64,000 bases of DNA, taken from the NCBI RefSeq assembly GCF_000172975.1, contig NZ_ABTR02000001.1, forward strand, positions 1,278,501 through 1,342,500. Direction: 5' to 3'. This document shows, piece after piece, positions 17,131-25,117 of this stretch (positions are counted from its first letter, which is position 1; the number at the start of each line of letters is the position of its first letter). The stretch comes from Dethiosulfovibrio peptidovorans DSM 11002. GTDB taxonomy: Bacteria > Synergistota > Synergistia > Synergistales > Dethiosulfovibrionaceae. A model generated the notes under the pieces. That model saw only the letters and a list, made by a program, of their open reading frames with translations. It made no database searches and was not told the DNA's origin. The translations under genes and the position numbers were made by a program.

Positions 17131-18057
17131 CTATTGTTTCGTCCTCGTCGATCGCTCCGAAAGAACTACCGATATGAGGACGATGGCACCTACGGAAAAT
17201 CCCTGATAGTAGGACGAGACTCCGAGCATCGTGAGGCCGTTCTTTACCAGCGCCAGCAGAATCCCCGCCAGAACGGTCCCTGTCAGGCTGGTTTTACCGC
17301 CCTGTATGGCTGTTCCTCCGAGCACCGCCGTGGCTATGGCGTCCATCTCCATCATCGCCCCCGCCAGAGGTTCCGCGCTGTTGAGACGCGAGGTAATAAG
17401 TACGGCAGCCATGGCGGCGCAGCATCCGCAAAGGCAGTATAGGCCGGTCTTCCAGCGCTTTACCCTGATTCCGCATCGTCTGAGGGCCTCCTCGTTGTTT
17501 CCCAGCCCGAGGGTGTATATCCCGAATCGAGTGAACGAGAAGAAGAACCACAGAGCCAGAAATAGCAGGGCACAGACTATAACCGATACCGGAAGGCCCA
17601 TAATCCGGCCTCTGCCTATAAACGTGAAAGACGGCGGGAAGCCGTAAACCGGCGTTCCCTGCGTGATTATAAGTGCCAGACCGGACATCAGAGACATAGA
17701 GGTCAAGGTCGCTATGAAGGGATTGATCCTCAGAAAAACGACGATACCAGCGTTCCATAGGCCCGCGATCGTCCCCGCCGCCAGGGCGGCCAGGCATGCC
17801 GTGGACGTCGGTAGCCCCGCTTTCAGCGCGGGGGCTATTATCACGCCTATAAGCGCCACGGCGGAACCTACCGAGAGGTCTATCCCTCCTGAGGCGATCA
17901 AAAGGGACATCCCCAGGCCTACGACTATGTTGAGAGTGCTTTGATCCAGCACGTTCCTTATGTTGTCCCAGTTCATGAAATAAGGCGACGATAGGGCGAA
18001 AATCAAACAGGAGATCGATATGACTCCCGCCAACCGCAGCGGTCTAGCGCTTTTCAC
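17131..18057 (-). CDS. Ribose-type (RbsC) ABC transporter permease
   Basis: This is a 308-residue permease with about eight to ten membrane segments and the RbsC/XylH patterns VVGLGMSLLIASGGIDLSVGS and AVLGGTAIQGGKTSLTGTVL. Only one permease gene is present, so it should act as a homodimer. Its ATG overlaps the stop of the ATPase gene by four bases, and the binding-protein gene follows after about 20 bases. Confidence 0.9.
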   Translation of the reverse strand: MKSARPLRLAGVISISCLIFALSSPYFMNWDNIRNVLDQSTLNIVVGLGMSLLIASGGIDLSVGSAVALIGVIIAPALKAGLPTSTACLAALAAGTIAGLWNAGIVVFLRINPFIATLTSMSLMSGLALIITQGTPVYGFPPSFTFIGRGRIMGLPVSVIVCALLFLALWFFFSFTRFGIYTLGLGNNEEALRRCGIRVKRWKTGLYCLCGCCAAMAAVLITSRLNSAEPLAGAMMEMDAIATAVLGGTAIQGGKTSLTGTVLAGILLALVKNGLTMLGVSSYYQGFSVGAIVLISVVLSERSTRTKQ

Positions 18058-18791
18058 GATATGGCTCCGGATATCCGTCCCGCAAGGGATAGGGGATCGA
18101 GTTCGTCAGCGGGAATACAGGCTACGGTTCTTCCGTTGCGCATTATAACCACTTCGTCGGCGGTCTCCAGAACCTGTTCCATATCGTGGCTTATGTAGAG
18201 TATCGCCTGTCCGTCCTCCCGTAACTTTTTAACGGTATCGACGATGTGGGATCTTTCCACTATCCCCATGGCAGATGTCGGCTCGTCCAGTATCAATATA
18301 TCTCCTTCCTGGGCGATCGCTCGGGCCAGGGCTACCGCCTGTCTCTGGCCTCCGGAGAGATCGGAGACGGGAGTAGCGACGGACGGAAGGTCTATGGCGA
18401 ATCGTTTAAGCAGCTCGATCGAACGATGCCTCATAGCCTCTCGATCGACGATACCCCATCTCGAGGGTTCCATACCGAGCCATATGTTCGACGCTACGTC
18501 CAACACGTCCACAAGGGCCAAATCTTGATAGACTGTGGCTACCCCCCTACGACGAGCTTCGGCCAAGGTGAGAGACGGGGTCGCTTTGCCCCTAATGGAT
18601 ATATAGCCGTAATCCGGCCGCAGCGCTCCGGTTATGCATTTGATCAGAGTGGTCTTTCCCGCTCCGTTGTTTCCCACCAACGCAGTTATCTTTCCCCTCT
18701 CGAGGGTCAGATCTCCCTCTACGAGGGCGTCTACGGGGCCGAAACTTTTCTTTAAAGAACGGACGGTCAGGACGATGTCGTTATATCGCAT
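18054..18791 (-). CDS. Single-domain sugar-type ABC transporter ATP-binding protein
   Basis: This 245-residue ATPase has Walker A GNNGAGKTT (residues 40-48), signature LSGGQRQAVALARAI, Walker B ILILDEPTSAMG and the switch histidine in LYISHDM. Ribose-type importers usually have a double-length ATPase (RbsA); here there is a single domain of the FrcA kind. It is the first gene of the importer operon, with ATG after AAAGGAGG. Confidence 0.9.
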   Translation of the reverse strand: MRYNDIVLTVRSLKKSFGPVDALVEGDLTLERGKITALVGNNGAGKTTLIKCITGALRPDYGYISIRGKATPSLTLAEARRRGVATVYQDLALVDVLDVASNIWLGMEPSRWGIVDREAMRHRSIELLKRFAIDLPSVATPVSDLSGGQRQAVALARAIAQEGDILILDEPTSAMGIVERSHIVDTVKKLREDGQAILYISHDMEQVLETADEVVIMRNGRTVACIPADELDPLSLAGRISGAIS

Positions 18792-18814
18792 CTCGGCCTC
18801 CTTTGGAGATAAAA

Positions 18815-18836
18815 ATTATAACATATGAGAATATGT
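18815..18836 (-). promoter_or_regulatory. Extended -10 promoter with operator-like repeat for the ABC importer operon
   Basis: On the minus strand TATAAT (18820-18815) is preceded by TGT, an extended -10. Immediately upstream lies the inverted repeat ACATAT-GAGA-ATATGT (18821-18836), placed where a repressor would block the polymerase. It differs in sequence from the palindrome of the corrinoid operon. Confidence 0.5.
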
Positions 18837-18924
18837 CTATCGACAAAACAGCAAGATTCTACAAGAAAATCCTTTACGACGGTGGTAATTTAGACGAGAA
18901 AGGCTGTTAGCAACATGACCTAAA

Positions 18925-18954
18925 GGGGCCGAGGCGGAATTCCGCCTCGGCCCC
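18925..18954. terminator. Perfect 30-base palindrome between the SDR gene and the ABC operon
   Basis: GGGGCCGAGGCGGAA is followed directly by its reverse complement, giving 15-base arms. It lies 22 bases past the stop of the SDR gene (minus strand). The trailing T-run is only three bases in that direction, so it is a weak terminator candidate or another palindromic site. Confidence 0.5.
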
Positions 18955-18976
18955 TTACATGAGAACTTGCCCTTTG

Positions 18977-19765
18977 CTAGAACGCTTTGACCATCCCTCC
19001 GTCCAGGAGGATCGTCTGTCCCGTTATGTAGGTGTTGGCCTCGGAGCAGAGGAAGGCGGCCAATCGGCCGTATTCGTCTACTGTTCCATATCTTCCCAGG
19101 GGGATGGAATCGAAGGCCTTGCGTCGGACCTCTTCGACCGACAGCCCCGACCTTTCCGCCCTGATCGAGTCCAGATGCTCTATCCTGGCGGTACCTATCC
19201 TTCCCGGACCTATGACGTTGACCAGAATGCCGTCCTTTCCGAGCTCTTGGGACAGGGATTTCGTCAGCCCCATGACCCCGGTCCTGAAGGTGTTGGACAG
19301 TATCAGGTTGTCCAGGACCGATTTTACCGAGGACGAAGTGGAGTTCACGATCCTGCCGCCTCCGTTGCCCCTCATGGACGGAAGGACCGCCCTGACGGTA
19401 CGGATATAGGACAAGAGCGTGAGCTCGAAGGCTTTTTGCCAGGCCGTGTCCTCGAAGTCGTCGAAGGTACCGGCAGGAGGTCCTCCGGTGTTGTTCACCA
19501 GGGCGTAGACAGGCCCTAGCTTTTCCACGGTGGCGTCCACCAGGCCCTTTATGTCCTTCGCTGCCGTGATATCTCCGACGAAGAAGGACGGCCTGTTGCC
19601 GGTCTCCTCCTCTATGTCCCTTTGAGCTTCTGCCAGTTTTTCCTCCGACGGGCTGAACAGCATCACCTTGGCTCCCTCTCTGGCGAGCTCGGTGGCTATA
19701 CCCTTGCCGAGACCTCCGCTGGAGGCCATCACTATGGCTGTCTTATCTCTCAGTCCAAGATCCAA
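18977..19765 (-). CDS. Short-chain dehydrogenase/reductase family protein with atypical active site
   Basis: This 262-residue SDR protein has a nucleotide-binding SSGGLGKG near residue 15, NNTGGPP in the NNAG position, a catalytic-region serine run (NSTSSS) and a C-terminal GGMVKAF ending. The usual YxxxK catalytic pair is replaced by SNTFR, that is Ser and Arg. Relatives with this pattern exist in the SDR superfamily, so it is probably not a random mutation, but a standard dehydrogenase mechanism is doubtful. The start is TTG 19765 with AAAGGAGGG upstream. It is a single gene downstream of the leu operon; the substrate is unknown. Confidence 0.82.
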   Translation of the reverse strand: MDLGLRDKTAIVMASSGGLGKGIATELAREGAKVMLFSPSEEKLAEAQRDIEEETGNRPSFFVGDITAAKDIKGLVDATVEKLGPVYALVNNTGGPPAGTFDDFEDTAWQKAFELTLLSYIRTVRAVLPSMRGNGGGRIVNSTSSSVKSVLDNLILSNTFRTGVMGLTKSLSQELGKDGILVNVIGPGRIGTARIEHLDSIRAERSGLSVEEVRRKAFDSIPLGRYGTVDEYGRLAAFLCSEANTYITGQTILLDGGMVKAF

Positions 19766-19844
19766 AATCGATCCCTCCTTTTACGATGCTTTATCGTGGT
19801 GCACGATAAAAACATACCATATAAGTAGGGATAAGTGAAGGGCT

Positions 19845-20240
19845 CTACCCCTCCAAAATGGACATGACTATCATGTCCAGGTAACGTCCGTCCCTGAAGA
19901 TTGCCTCTCTCATCCTGCCTTCCTCCACGAATCCGCATTTTTCGTAGCATCTTCTGGCGGACAGGTTGTCCTCCCTCACCAGCAGGTCCATTCTGTGCAG
20001 ATTCATGAAACGAAAGCCGTAATCGACCAGGGTGTTCAGGGCCTCCGATCCGTAGCCCTTCCCCCTGTTGCCGGGGGTGCCTACGACGAGGGCTATCCTC
20101 GCCGAACGGTTTTTCCAGTCTATTACGTGGAAGTCTATCTGACCTATGTAGGCAAGGGTCTTCCTGTCGGCTATCACGAAATGGGCCTCTCTGTCGGTTT
20201 CGAGGTGCTGTGGTCGTACCTTCTGTTCTTTCGCTGTCAC
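19845..20240 (-). pseudogene. GNAT acetyltransferase missing its N-terminus
   Basis: About 131 residues of a RimJ/RimL-type N-acetyltransferase remain, including the acetyl-CoA pocket VVGTPGNRGKGYGSEAL and the C-terminal CYEKCGFVEEGRMREAIFRD. The family usually has about 170-180 residues. The first ~45 are missing. In another frame just upstream (minus strand from 20251) an ATG ACC CTG CGG then stop looks like the usual start MTLRP. GACCCTGCGG occurs exactly at the junction, consistent with a deletion between two short repeats. GTG 20240 is the first in-frame start but has no good ribosome-binding site. It lies 71 bases past the leuA stop. Confidence 0.6.
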
Positions 20241-20311
20241 CGCAGGGTCATGCCCTTGGCGAGGGAGAGTGCCGACGAGCTGATCTCGTTCGTGAGCGAT
20301 AAACTTCGAGC

Positions 20312-21865
20312 CTAGACGGCCCGTCTCTGTCGCACTATCTCCACCCCTCTGGCGGCGGCGGTCTGATACAGTCGGTTTATGCCGTTTACGTAGGCCTTTA
20401 TGCTGGCCTCTATCACGTCGGTGCTGACTCCCCGTCCCTGGACCTCCATGTCGTCGTGTCGCAGGGTGACCCTGGCCTCTCCCAGGGCGTCGGATTTCTC
20501 GCTTGCCGATATTATCCTGTAGGCCGCCAGTTCCGGCTCTATTCCCACGATCCTCCTTATCGCCGCGTAGGAGGCGTCCACCGGGCCGTTGCCCGTGGCG
20601 GCGTCGTGGATCTCGTCTTTGCCATCGATCAGGGATATGGCGGCGGTCGCCCTTCCTCTGCCGGAGTGGACGGCGAAATCCTTGACGGAGAATTTTCTGT
20701 CCGGACAGACAGAGAGGATCTCGTCCACCACAAGGGCCTCCATGTCGCTTTTCGTCACCATCTCCTTCTTGTCGCAGAGTTCCTTGAAGAGGGAGAAGGC
20801 CCTCTTGAGCTCCTGGTCGGTGAGGGAGTATCCCATGGACTCGAGCTCTTTGGCGAAGGCGTGGTGACCCGAGTGCTTGCCCATGACGAGCTTGGTCTCC
20901 GGAGCCCCCACGTCCTTGGGATGCATTATCTCGTAGGTCTCCCTCTTGCAGAGAACTCCGTGCTGGTGTATTCCCGCTTCGTGGGCGAAGGCGTTGTCTC
21001 CCACTATGGCCTTGTTGGGAGGCAGATGGACCCCCGTCAGTCGGGAGACCATTCGGCTGGTGTCGAAAAGTTTGGTTGTGTCTATCGCAGTGTCCACCGA
21101 GAAAACGTCTCGGCGGACCTTGAGGGCCATGACTATCTCCTCCAGAGATGCATTGCCCGCCCTCTCTCCTATGCCGTTGACGGTGCACTCCACCTGTCTG
21201 GCTCCTCGTCTTACCGCCTCCACCGAGTTCGCCACCGCCAGCCCAAGATCGTTATGGACGTGGACGGACCATATGGCCTTTTCCGATCCCTCGGTGCCCT
21301 CCATTATGCGGGAGAGGAAGTCGCCGAACTCTCCCGGGGTGGCGTAGCCCACAGTGTCCGGGACGTTTATCGTCGTGGCTCCCGCGGCTATGGCTGCGGT
21401 GAAGACCTCCATGAGAAACTCCGGGTCGGATCGACTGGCGTCCTCGGCGGAGAACTCCACGTCCTTGACCAAAGAGGCGGCCAGGGAAACGGCGTCGGTC
21501 GTTCTGCGAAGGACCTCTTCGGGAGACATCTTGAGCTTGTGCTCCATGTGGATGGGGCTTGTGGCTATGAAGGTGTGTATTCTACTTCTAGATGCTTCCC
21601 TGACGGCCTCGGCGGCTCTTCTTATGTCCCCTTCGTTCGCCCTGGCCAATCCGGCTATGATCGGGCCGTCTATCTCGGAGGCGATGGATCTCACCGAGTC
21701 GAAATCGCCCCGTGAAGAAGCAGGAAAGCCCGCCTCTATGACGTCCACCCCTAGGGCTGCGAGCTGTCTGGCTATCTGAAATTTCTCCGTTCCGTTGAGG
21801 TTTATGCCCGCCGCCTGTTCTCCGTCTCTCAAGGTGGTGTCGAAGATGCGAACCGTGTCTTTCAT
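20312..21865 (-). CDS. leuA: 2-isopropylmalate synthase
   Basis: This 517-residue enzyme condenses acetyl-CoA with 2-oxoisovalerate, the first committed step of leucine synthesis. The catalytic motif is FDTTLRDGEQAAGINL at the N-terminus, with metal-site HNDLGLAVAN and HEAGIHQHG further along. The C-terminal ~120 residues form the LeuA allosteric (leucine-feedback) domain, with GRGRATAAISLIDGKD and the final helix region. The ATG lies one base after the leuB stop. It is the last leu gene in the order leuC-leuD-leuB-leuA. Confidence 0.96.
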   Translation of the reverse strand: MKDTVRIFDTTLRDGEQAAGINLNGTEKFQIARQLAALGVDVIEAGFPASSRGDFDSVRSIASEIDGPIIAGLARANEGDIRRAAEAVREASRSRIHTFIATSPIHMEHKLKMSPEEVLRRTTDAVSLAASLVKDVEFSAEDASRSDPEFLMEVFTAAIAAGATTINVPDTVGYATPGEFGDFLSRIMEGTEGSEKAIWSVHVHNDLGLAVANSVEAVRRGARQVECTVNGIGERAGNASLEEIVMALKVRRDVFSVDTAIDTTKLFDTSRMVSRLTGVHLPPNKAIVGDNAFAHEAGIHQHGVLCKRETYEIMHPKDVGAPETKLVMGKHSGHHAFAKELESMGYSLTDQELKRAFSLFKELCDKKEMVTKSDMEALVVDEILSVCPDRKFSVKDFAVHSGRGRATAAISLIDGKDEIHDAATGNGPVDASYAAIRRIVGIEPELAAYRIISASEKSDALGEARVTLRHDDMEVQGRGVSTDVIEASIKAYVNGINRLYQTAAARGVEIVRQRRAV

Positions 21866-21866
21866 A

Positions 21867-23006
21867 TCAAGGAGTCTCCTCTCCGATTCTCTCTATTATC
21901 TCGGCGACCCTGTCTCCGACCGCCTCTGTTCCTACCTGACCTCCCATCTCTCTCGGAAGGTCGTCTCCGTCGTTTTCGCTAAGGAAGGTCTCTACCGCCC
22001 GGTCTATCGTCTTGGCGGCCCGGTGTTCTCCCAGGGAGTCGAGCATCAGTCCCGCCGATAGAATTGCGGCCAGAGGATTGGCCCTGTCCGTTCCGGCTAT
22101 GTCCGGGGCCGAGCCGTGTATGGGCTCGAACATCCCCAGTCCGTCTCCCAGGTTGCCTCCCGCCGCCACTCCCAGTCCGCCGGTTATTCCGGCGAAGAGG
22201 TCGCTGACGATGTCGCCGAACAGGTTGGGGCAGAGCACGGTACCGAAGTCCCAGGGGCTTCTGACTGCGTGGTAGCACATGGCGTCCACGTTCATAGTCT
22301 CCATCGGTATTCCCTGGGCCTTGGCCTCGTCGGCGGCTATCTCCTCCCAGAAGCCGTACAGCTGGGGCATTGCGTTGGCCTTGGTCGCCAGAAGTATAGA
22401 ATCGTCTCCTCGTCCCCTGGCGAAGCGGCAGGCCGTGGCGGTTATCCTCCTGATAGCTGGTTCTGTGGCTATCCCCATCTGCATTGCCATCCTGTGTCCC
22501 GTCTCCAGCTTTACACTGCCAGTCAGGTCGTAGAGCCCTCTTTCCGCCTCTATTGCCTCGTCGATGCTTCCGTCTCCGGTGGCTCCTAGCCCCATGTAGA
22601 GGTCCTCGGTGTTCTCCCGGACCACCAGCATGTCTATGGAGTGACCGTCCGCTCCCGCTATTGGAACCGGTACCTTGGGAAAGGCCCTGGCGGGACGGAG
22701 GTTTACGTACATGTCGAAGCCGAATCGCAGCGTCAGGAGGATGCCTCTTTCCAGTATCCCCGGCTTGACCTTGGGATCCCCTATGGCTCCCAGATAGATG
22801 GAGTCGCACTCCGAAAGCCTGTCAACGGCGTCGTCCGGAAGGACCTCACCGGTGGAAAGGTAGTGGGACGCTCCCCATGGAAAGGTCCTCCATTCCAGAT
22901 CCGTTCCCGTCTTGGCCGTGGCGGCGTCCGCCGCCTTTCGTCCCTGCCTGATCACCTCCGGACCTATTCCGTCTCCGGCGATCTGGGCTATTATCTTCAC
23001 GGTCAT
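21867..23006 (-). CDS. leuB: 3-isopropylmalate dehydrogenase (isocitrate/isopropylmalate dehydrogenase family)
   Basis: This is a 379-residue beta-decarboxylating dehydrogenase. Visible motifs are IAGDGIGPEV at the N-terminus, the metal-ligand segment DIVSDLFAGITGGLG and FEPIHGSAPDIAG. The substrate-loop stretch reads VVRENTEDLYMG rather than the RExTGGxYFG usual in bacterial LeuB, so it sits nearer the homoisocitrate/tartrate/archaeal-type branch. Its position inside leuCDBA, four bases before the leuD stop on the upstream side and one base from leuA, assigns it to leucine synthesis, though side activities are possible. Confidence 0.88.
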   Translation of the reverse strand: MTVKIIAQIAGDGIGPEVIRQGRKAADAATAKTGTDLEWRTFPWGASHYLSTGEVLPDDAVDRLSECDSIYLGAIGDPKVKPGILERGILLTLRFGFDMYVNLRPARAFPKVPVPIAGADGHSIDMLVVRENTEDLYMGLGATGDGSIDEAIEAERGLYDLTGSVKLETGHRMAMQMGIATEPAIRRITATACRFARGRGDDSILLATKANAMPQLYGFWEEIAADEAKAQGIPMETMNVDAMCYHAVRSPWDFGTVLCPNLFGDIVSDLFAGITGGLGVAAGGNLGDGLGMFEPIHGSAPDIAGTDRANPLAAILSAGLMLDSLGEHRAAKTIDRAVETFLSENDGDDLPREMGGQVGTEAVGDRVAEIIERIGEETP

Positions 23007-23010
23007 GGCT

Positions 23011-23499
23011 CTATCTCCCCGCTCTGGACGCCACGAAGGGCACCAGTCCGCCGGCGGCGATTATCCCACGGAGGTATTCGGGGAATGCCGGTACGGTCCA
23101 GCTTTCTCCGGTCGTTTCGTCCGAGATTACCCCGACCTCCATGTCCGCCGTCACCTCGTCGCCCTGAGATATCTTCTCTGCCGCCTCGGGGCAGACGAAG
23201 ATGGGCAGCCCCACGTTTATGGAATTGCGGAAGAAGATCCTGGCGAAGGATTTAGCTATGACGCAGGAGATCCCCGCTCCCTTTATGGCGATGGGGGCGT
23301 GTTCCCTGCTGGATCCGCAGCCGAAGTTCTCTCCTCCGATAATGATGTCCCCCTGGGATATCTTTTTAGCGAAATCGGGGTCGCCGTCCTCCATGCAGTG
23401 GGCGCCCAGGGTTTCAGGATCGGCCGTGACCAGATATCTGGCCGGTATTATTACGTCTGTGTCCACGTGGTCTCCGAATTTCCAGGCTTTTCCTCTCAT
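23011..23499 (-). CDS. leuD: 3-isopropylmalate dehydratase small subunit
   Basis: The 162-residue swivelling-domain subunit starts MRGKAWKFGDHVDTDVIIPA and carries the signature ENFGCGSSREHAP. It forms the isopropylmalate isomerase with LeuC. The short length matches the archaeal/Clostridia-type LeuD (about 160-170 residues) rather than the ~200-residue enterobacterial form. ATG 23499 follows GGAGG seven bases upstream, and the leuC stop is inside that spacer. Confidence 0.95.
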   Translation of the reverse strand: MRGKAWKFGDHVDTDVIIPARYLVTADPETLGAHCMEDGDPDFAKKISQGDIIIGGENFGCGSSREHAPIAIKGAGISCVIAKSFARIFFRNSINVGLPIFVCPEAAEKISQGDEVTADMEVGVISDETTGESWTVPAFPEYLRGIIAAGGLVPFVASRAGR

Positions 23500-23501
23500 C
23501 G

Positions 23502-24761
23502 CTATGCCTCCTCCTGCGCCGGATCGGCGATGTGTCCCTTGACTGCGCTCCAGGCCGCCGTCACAGGGCTGGCCAGATATACCTCGCTCTTCGGGTGTCC
23601 CATCCTTCCGACGAAGTTTCTGTTGCTGGTGGACACGCATCTCTCGCCTTCCGCCAGAATCCCCATGTGTCCTCCCAGGCATGGGCCGCACGTCGGAGTG
23701 CAGACCGCCGCCCCCGCCTCGGTGAAGGTCCGGATGTAGCCCTTCTCCAGACAGGCGTTATATACCTCGTAGGACGCCGGTATGACTATGCATCGAACCG
23801 ACGGATGGACCTTCTTCCCCTCGAGCACCGATGCCGCCGCCGCCATGTCCTCCAGCCTTCCGTTGGTGCAGGATCCGATGAAGACCTGCTGTATCTCGGT
23901 GTCTCCGAAGGTGGATGCCGGCCTTACGTTGTCCGGAGAGTGGGGCGCCGCCACCAGCGGCGTGAGCTTCTCCACGTCGATCTCCACCCGTTTGGCGTAT
24001 TCGCATCCCTCGTCGGGATATCTGGCGGTGAAGGGGCGTGAGGCTCTAGCCTCGGCGTAGGCCAGGGTGGTTTCGTCCGGAACGAATAGTCCGGCCTTGC
24101 CTCCGGCCTCGACCGCCATGTTTGCTACGGTGAAACGGTGATCCATCGACATGGAGGCCAAGGCGTCTCCTCCGAACTCGAGGGCCATATATCTGGCTCC
24201 CTGTACCGATATCTCGCGCAGGACCGCCAGTATGAGGTCTTTTCCCGTGATATGTCTGGATATGGAGCCTCGGAAATCTATCCGTACCGTCGGAGGAACC
24301 ATGAGCCAGGTCTCGCCTGTGGCCCAGGCCCCGGCCAGGTCGGTGGAACCCATTCCGGTTGAGAAGGCTCCCATGGCTCCGCCGGTGCAGGTGTGGCTGT
24401 CGGCGCCCAGAACTATGTCGCCCGGCAGTATATAGCCTTTTTCGGGAAGCATGGCGTGTTCGATACCGGCCCGTCCAACCTCCCAATAGAGCATTTTCTG
24501 CTCCGAGGCGAATATACGGGATTTCTTGGCCTGTTCCGCCGAGGCTATGTCCTTGTTGGGGGTGAAGTGGTCCGGAATTATGGCGCATCGCTTCCGATCG
24601 AACACCCGGCTTCTTCCCATGGCCGCCATGGCGTCTATGGCGGGAGGAGCGGTGATGTCGTTTACGAAGGCGAAGTCCACCGATACCCGGCAGATGGCTC
24701 CCTCTTTGACGGGATCCGTGCTGTGGCTGGCTATTATCTGAGATGCGAGGGTTCTCTTCAT
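23502..24761 (-). CDS. leuC: 3-isopropylmalate dehydratase large subunit
   Basis: The 419-residue 4Fe-4S subunit of isopropylmalate isomerase has ligands in FIGSCTNGR and CGPCLGGHMG, plus the N-terminal GADSHTCTGGAMGAFSTGMG pattern. The length fits the archaeal/Clostridia-type LeuC partner of a short LeuD. It is the first structural gene after the attenuator, with ATG preceded by AAGGAGG. Confidence 0.96.
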   Translation of the reverse strand: MKRTLASQIIASHSTDPVKEGAICRVSVDFAFVNDITAPPAIDAMAAMGRSRVFDRKRCAIIPDHFTPNKDIASAEQAKKSRIFASEQKMLYWEVGRAGIEHAMLPEKGYILPGDIVLGADSHTCTGGAMGAFSTGMGSTDLAGAWATGETWLMVPPTVRIDFRGSISRHITGKDLILAVLREISVQGARYMALEFGGDALASMSMDHRFTVANMAVEAGGKAGLFVPDETTLAYAEARASRPFTARYPDEGCEYAKRVEIDVEKLTPLVAAPHSPDNVRPASTFGDTEIQQVFIGSCTNGRLEDMAAAASVLEGKKVHPSVRCIVIPASYEVYNACLEKGYIRTFTEAGAAVCTPTCGPCLGGHMGILAEGERCVSTSNRNFVGRMGHPKSEVYLASPVTAAWSAVKGHIADPAQEEA

Positions 24762-24811
24762 GTTGTCCTCCTTGCGTTTTTTGTGAGCACCGCCTTGGGA
24801 GGACCCGAGAG

Positions 24812-24856
24812 AAATAAAAAAGGGCCGATCCGCAAGACTGTGCGAAATCGGCCCTT
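24812..24856 (-). terminator. Attenuator terminator of the leu operon
   Basis: On the minus strand AAGGGCCGAT and ATCGGCCCTT form a strong stem, with CGCAC pairing partly with GCG in the loop, followed by TTTTTTATTT. It lies between the leader peptide and leuC. Confidence 0.9.
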
Positions 24857-24888
24857 GGAAGGTCGTTATCGATAGACGAAGGTAAACG

Positions 24889-24969
24889 CTACCGACGACT
24901 CCGGAGGGAGACTCCGCGGTCGATGGTTAGCGATAGGACGAGGCTGTTGACGATTACGTTTATATTCAT
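24889..24969 (-). CDS. leu operon leader peptide (26 residues)
   Basis: ATG 24969 follows AAAGGAG by nine bases and the frame ends at TAG 24889. The peptide starts MNINVIVNSLVLSLTID and ends RSRR. Eleven of 26 residues are Ile, Val or Leu, including the run NVIVNSLVLSL. This is the classic design for transcription attenuation: ribosome stalling at branched-chain codons when the charged tRNAs are scarce prevents the downstream terminator from forming. The Ile/Val/Leu mix suggests response to all three amino acids, not leucine alone. Confidence 0.85.
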   Translation of the reverse strand: MNINVIVNSLVLSLTIDRGVSLRSRR

Positions 24970-25008
24970 CTCGCGGTTCTCCTTTCAGAGTTCGGTAAGT
25001 TGAGGAGG

Positions 25009-25037
25009 ATTCTAGGGCATATGGGGGGAGATGTCAA
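25009..25037 (-). promoter_or_regulatory. Promoter of the leuCDBA operon
   Basis: On the minus strand a consensus TTGACA (25037-25032), a 17-base spacer and TAGAAT (25014-25009). The start point would be near 25002, about 33 bases before the leader-peptide ATG. Confidence 0.85.
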
Positions 25038-25117
25038 GCCCGACAGGACGACTTTGATCGGAGCTGGCGTAGGCTCTCCGTTTGTATAAATACGTCTGAG
25101 ATAATGCAAACTAAAAT

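Noticed and set aside
18925-18954. Perfect 30-base palindrome as a recombination or attachment site
   Set aside because: It lies just past a stop codon like a terminator, has no second copy or integrase nearby, and shows no mobile-element context.
20456-21715. 419-codon plus-strand open frame opposite leuA
   Set aside because: Shadow of leuA; no ribosome-binding site or domain.
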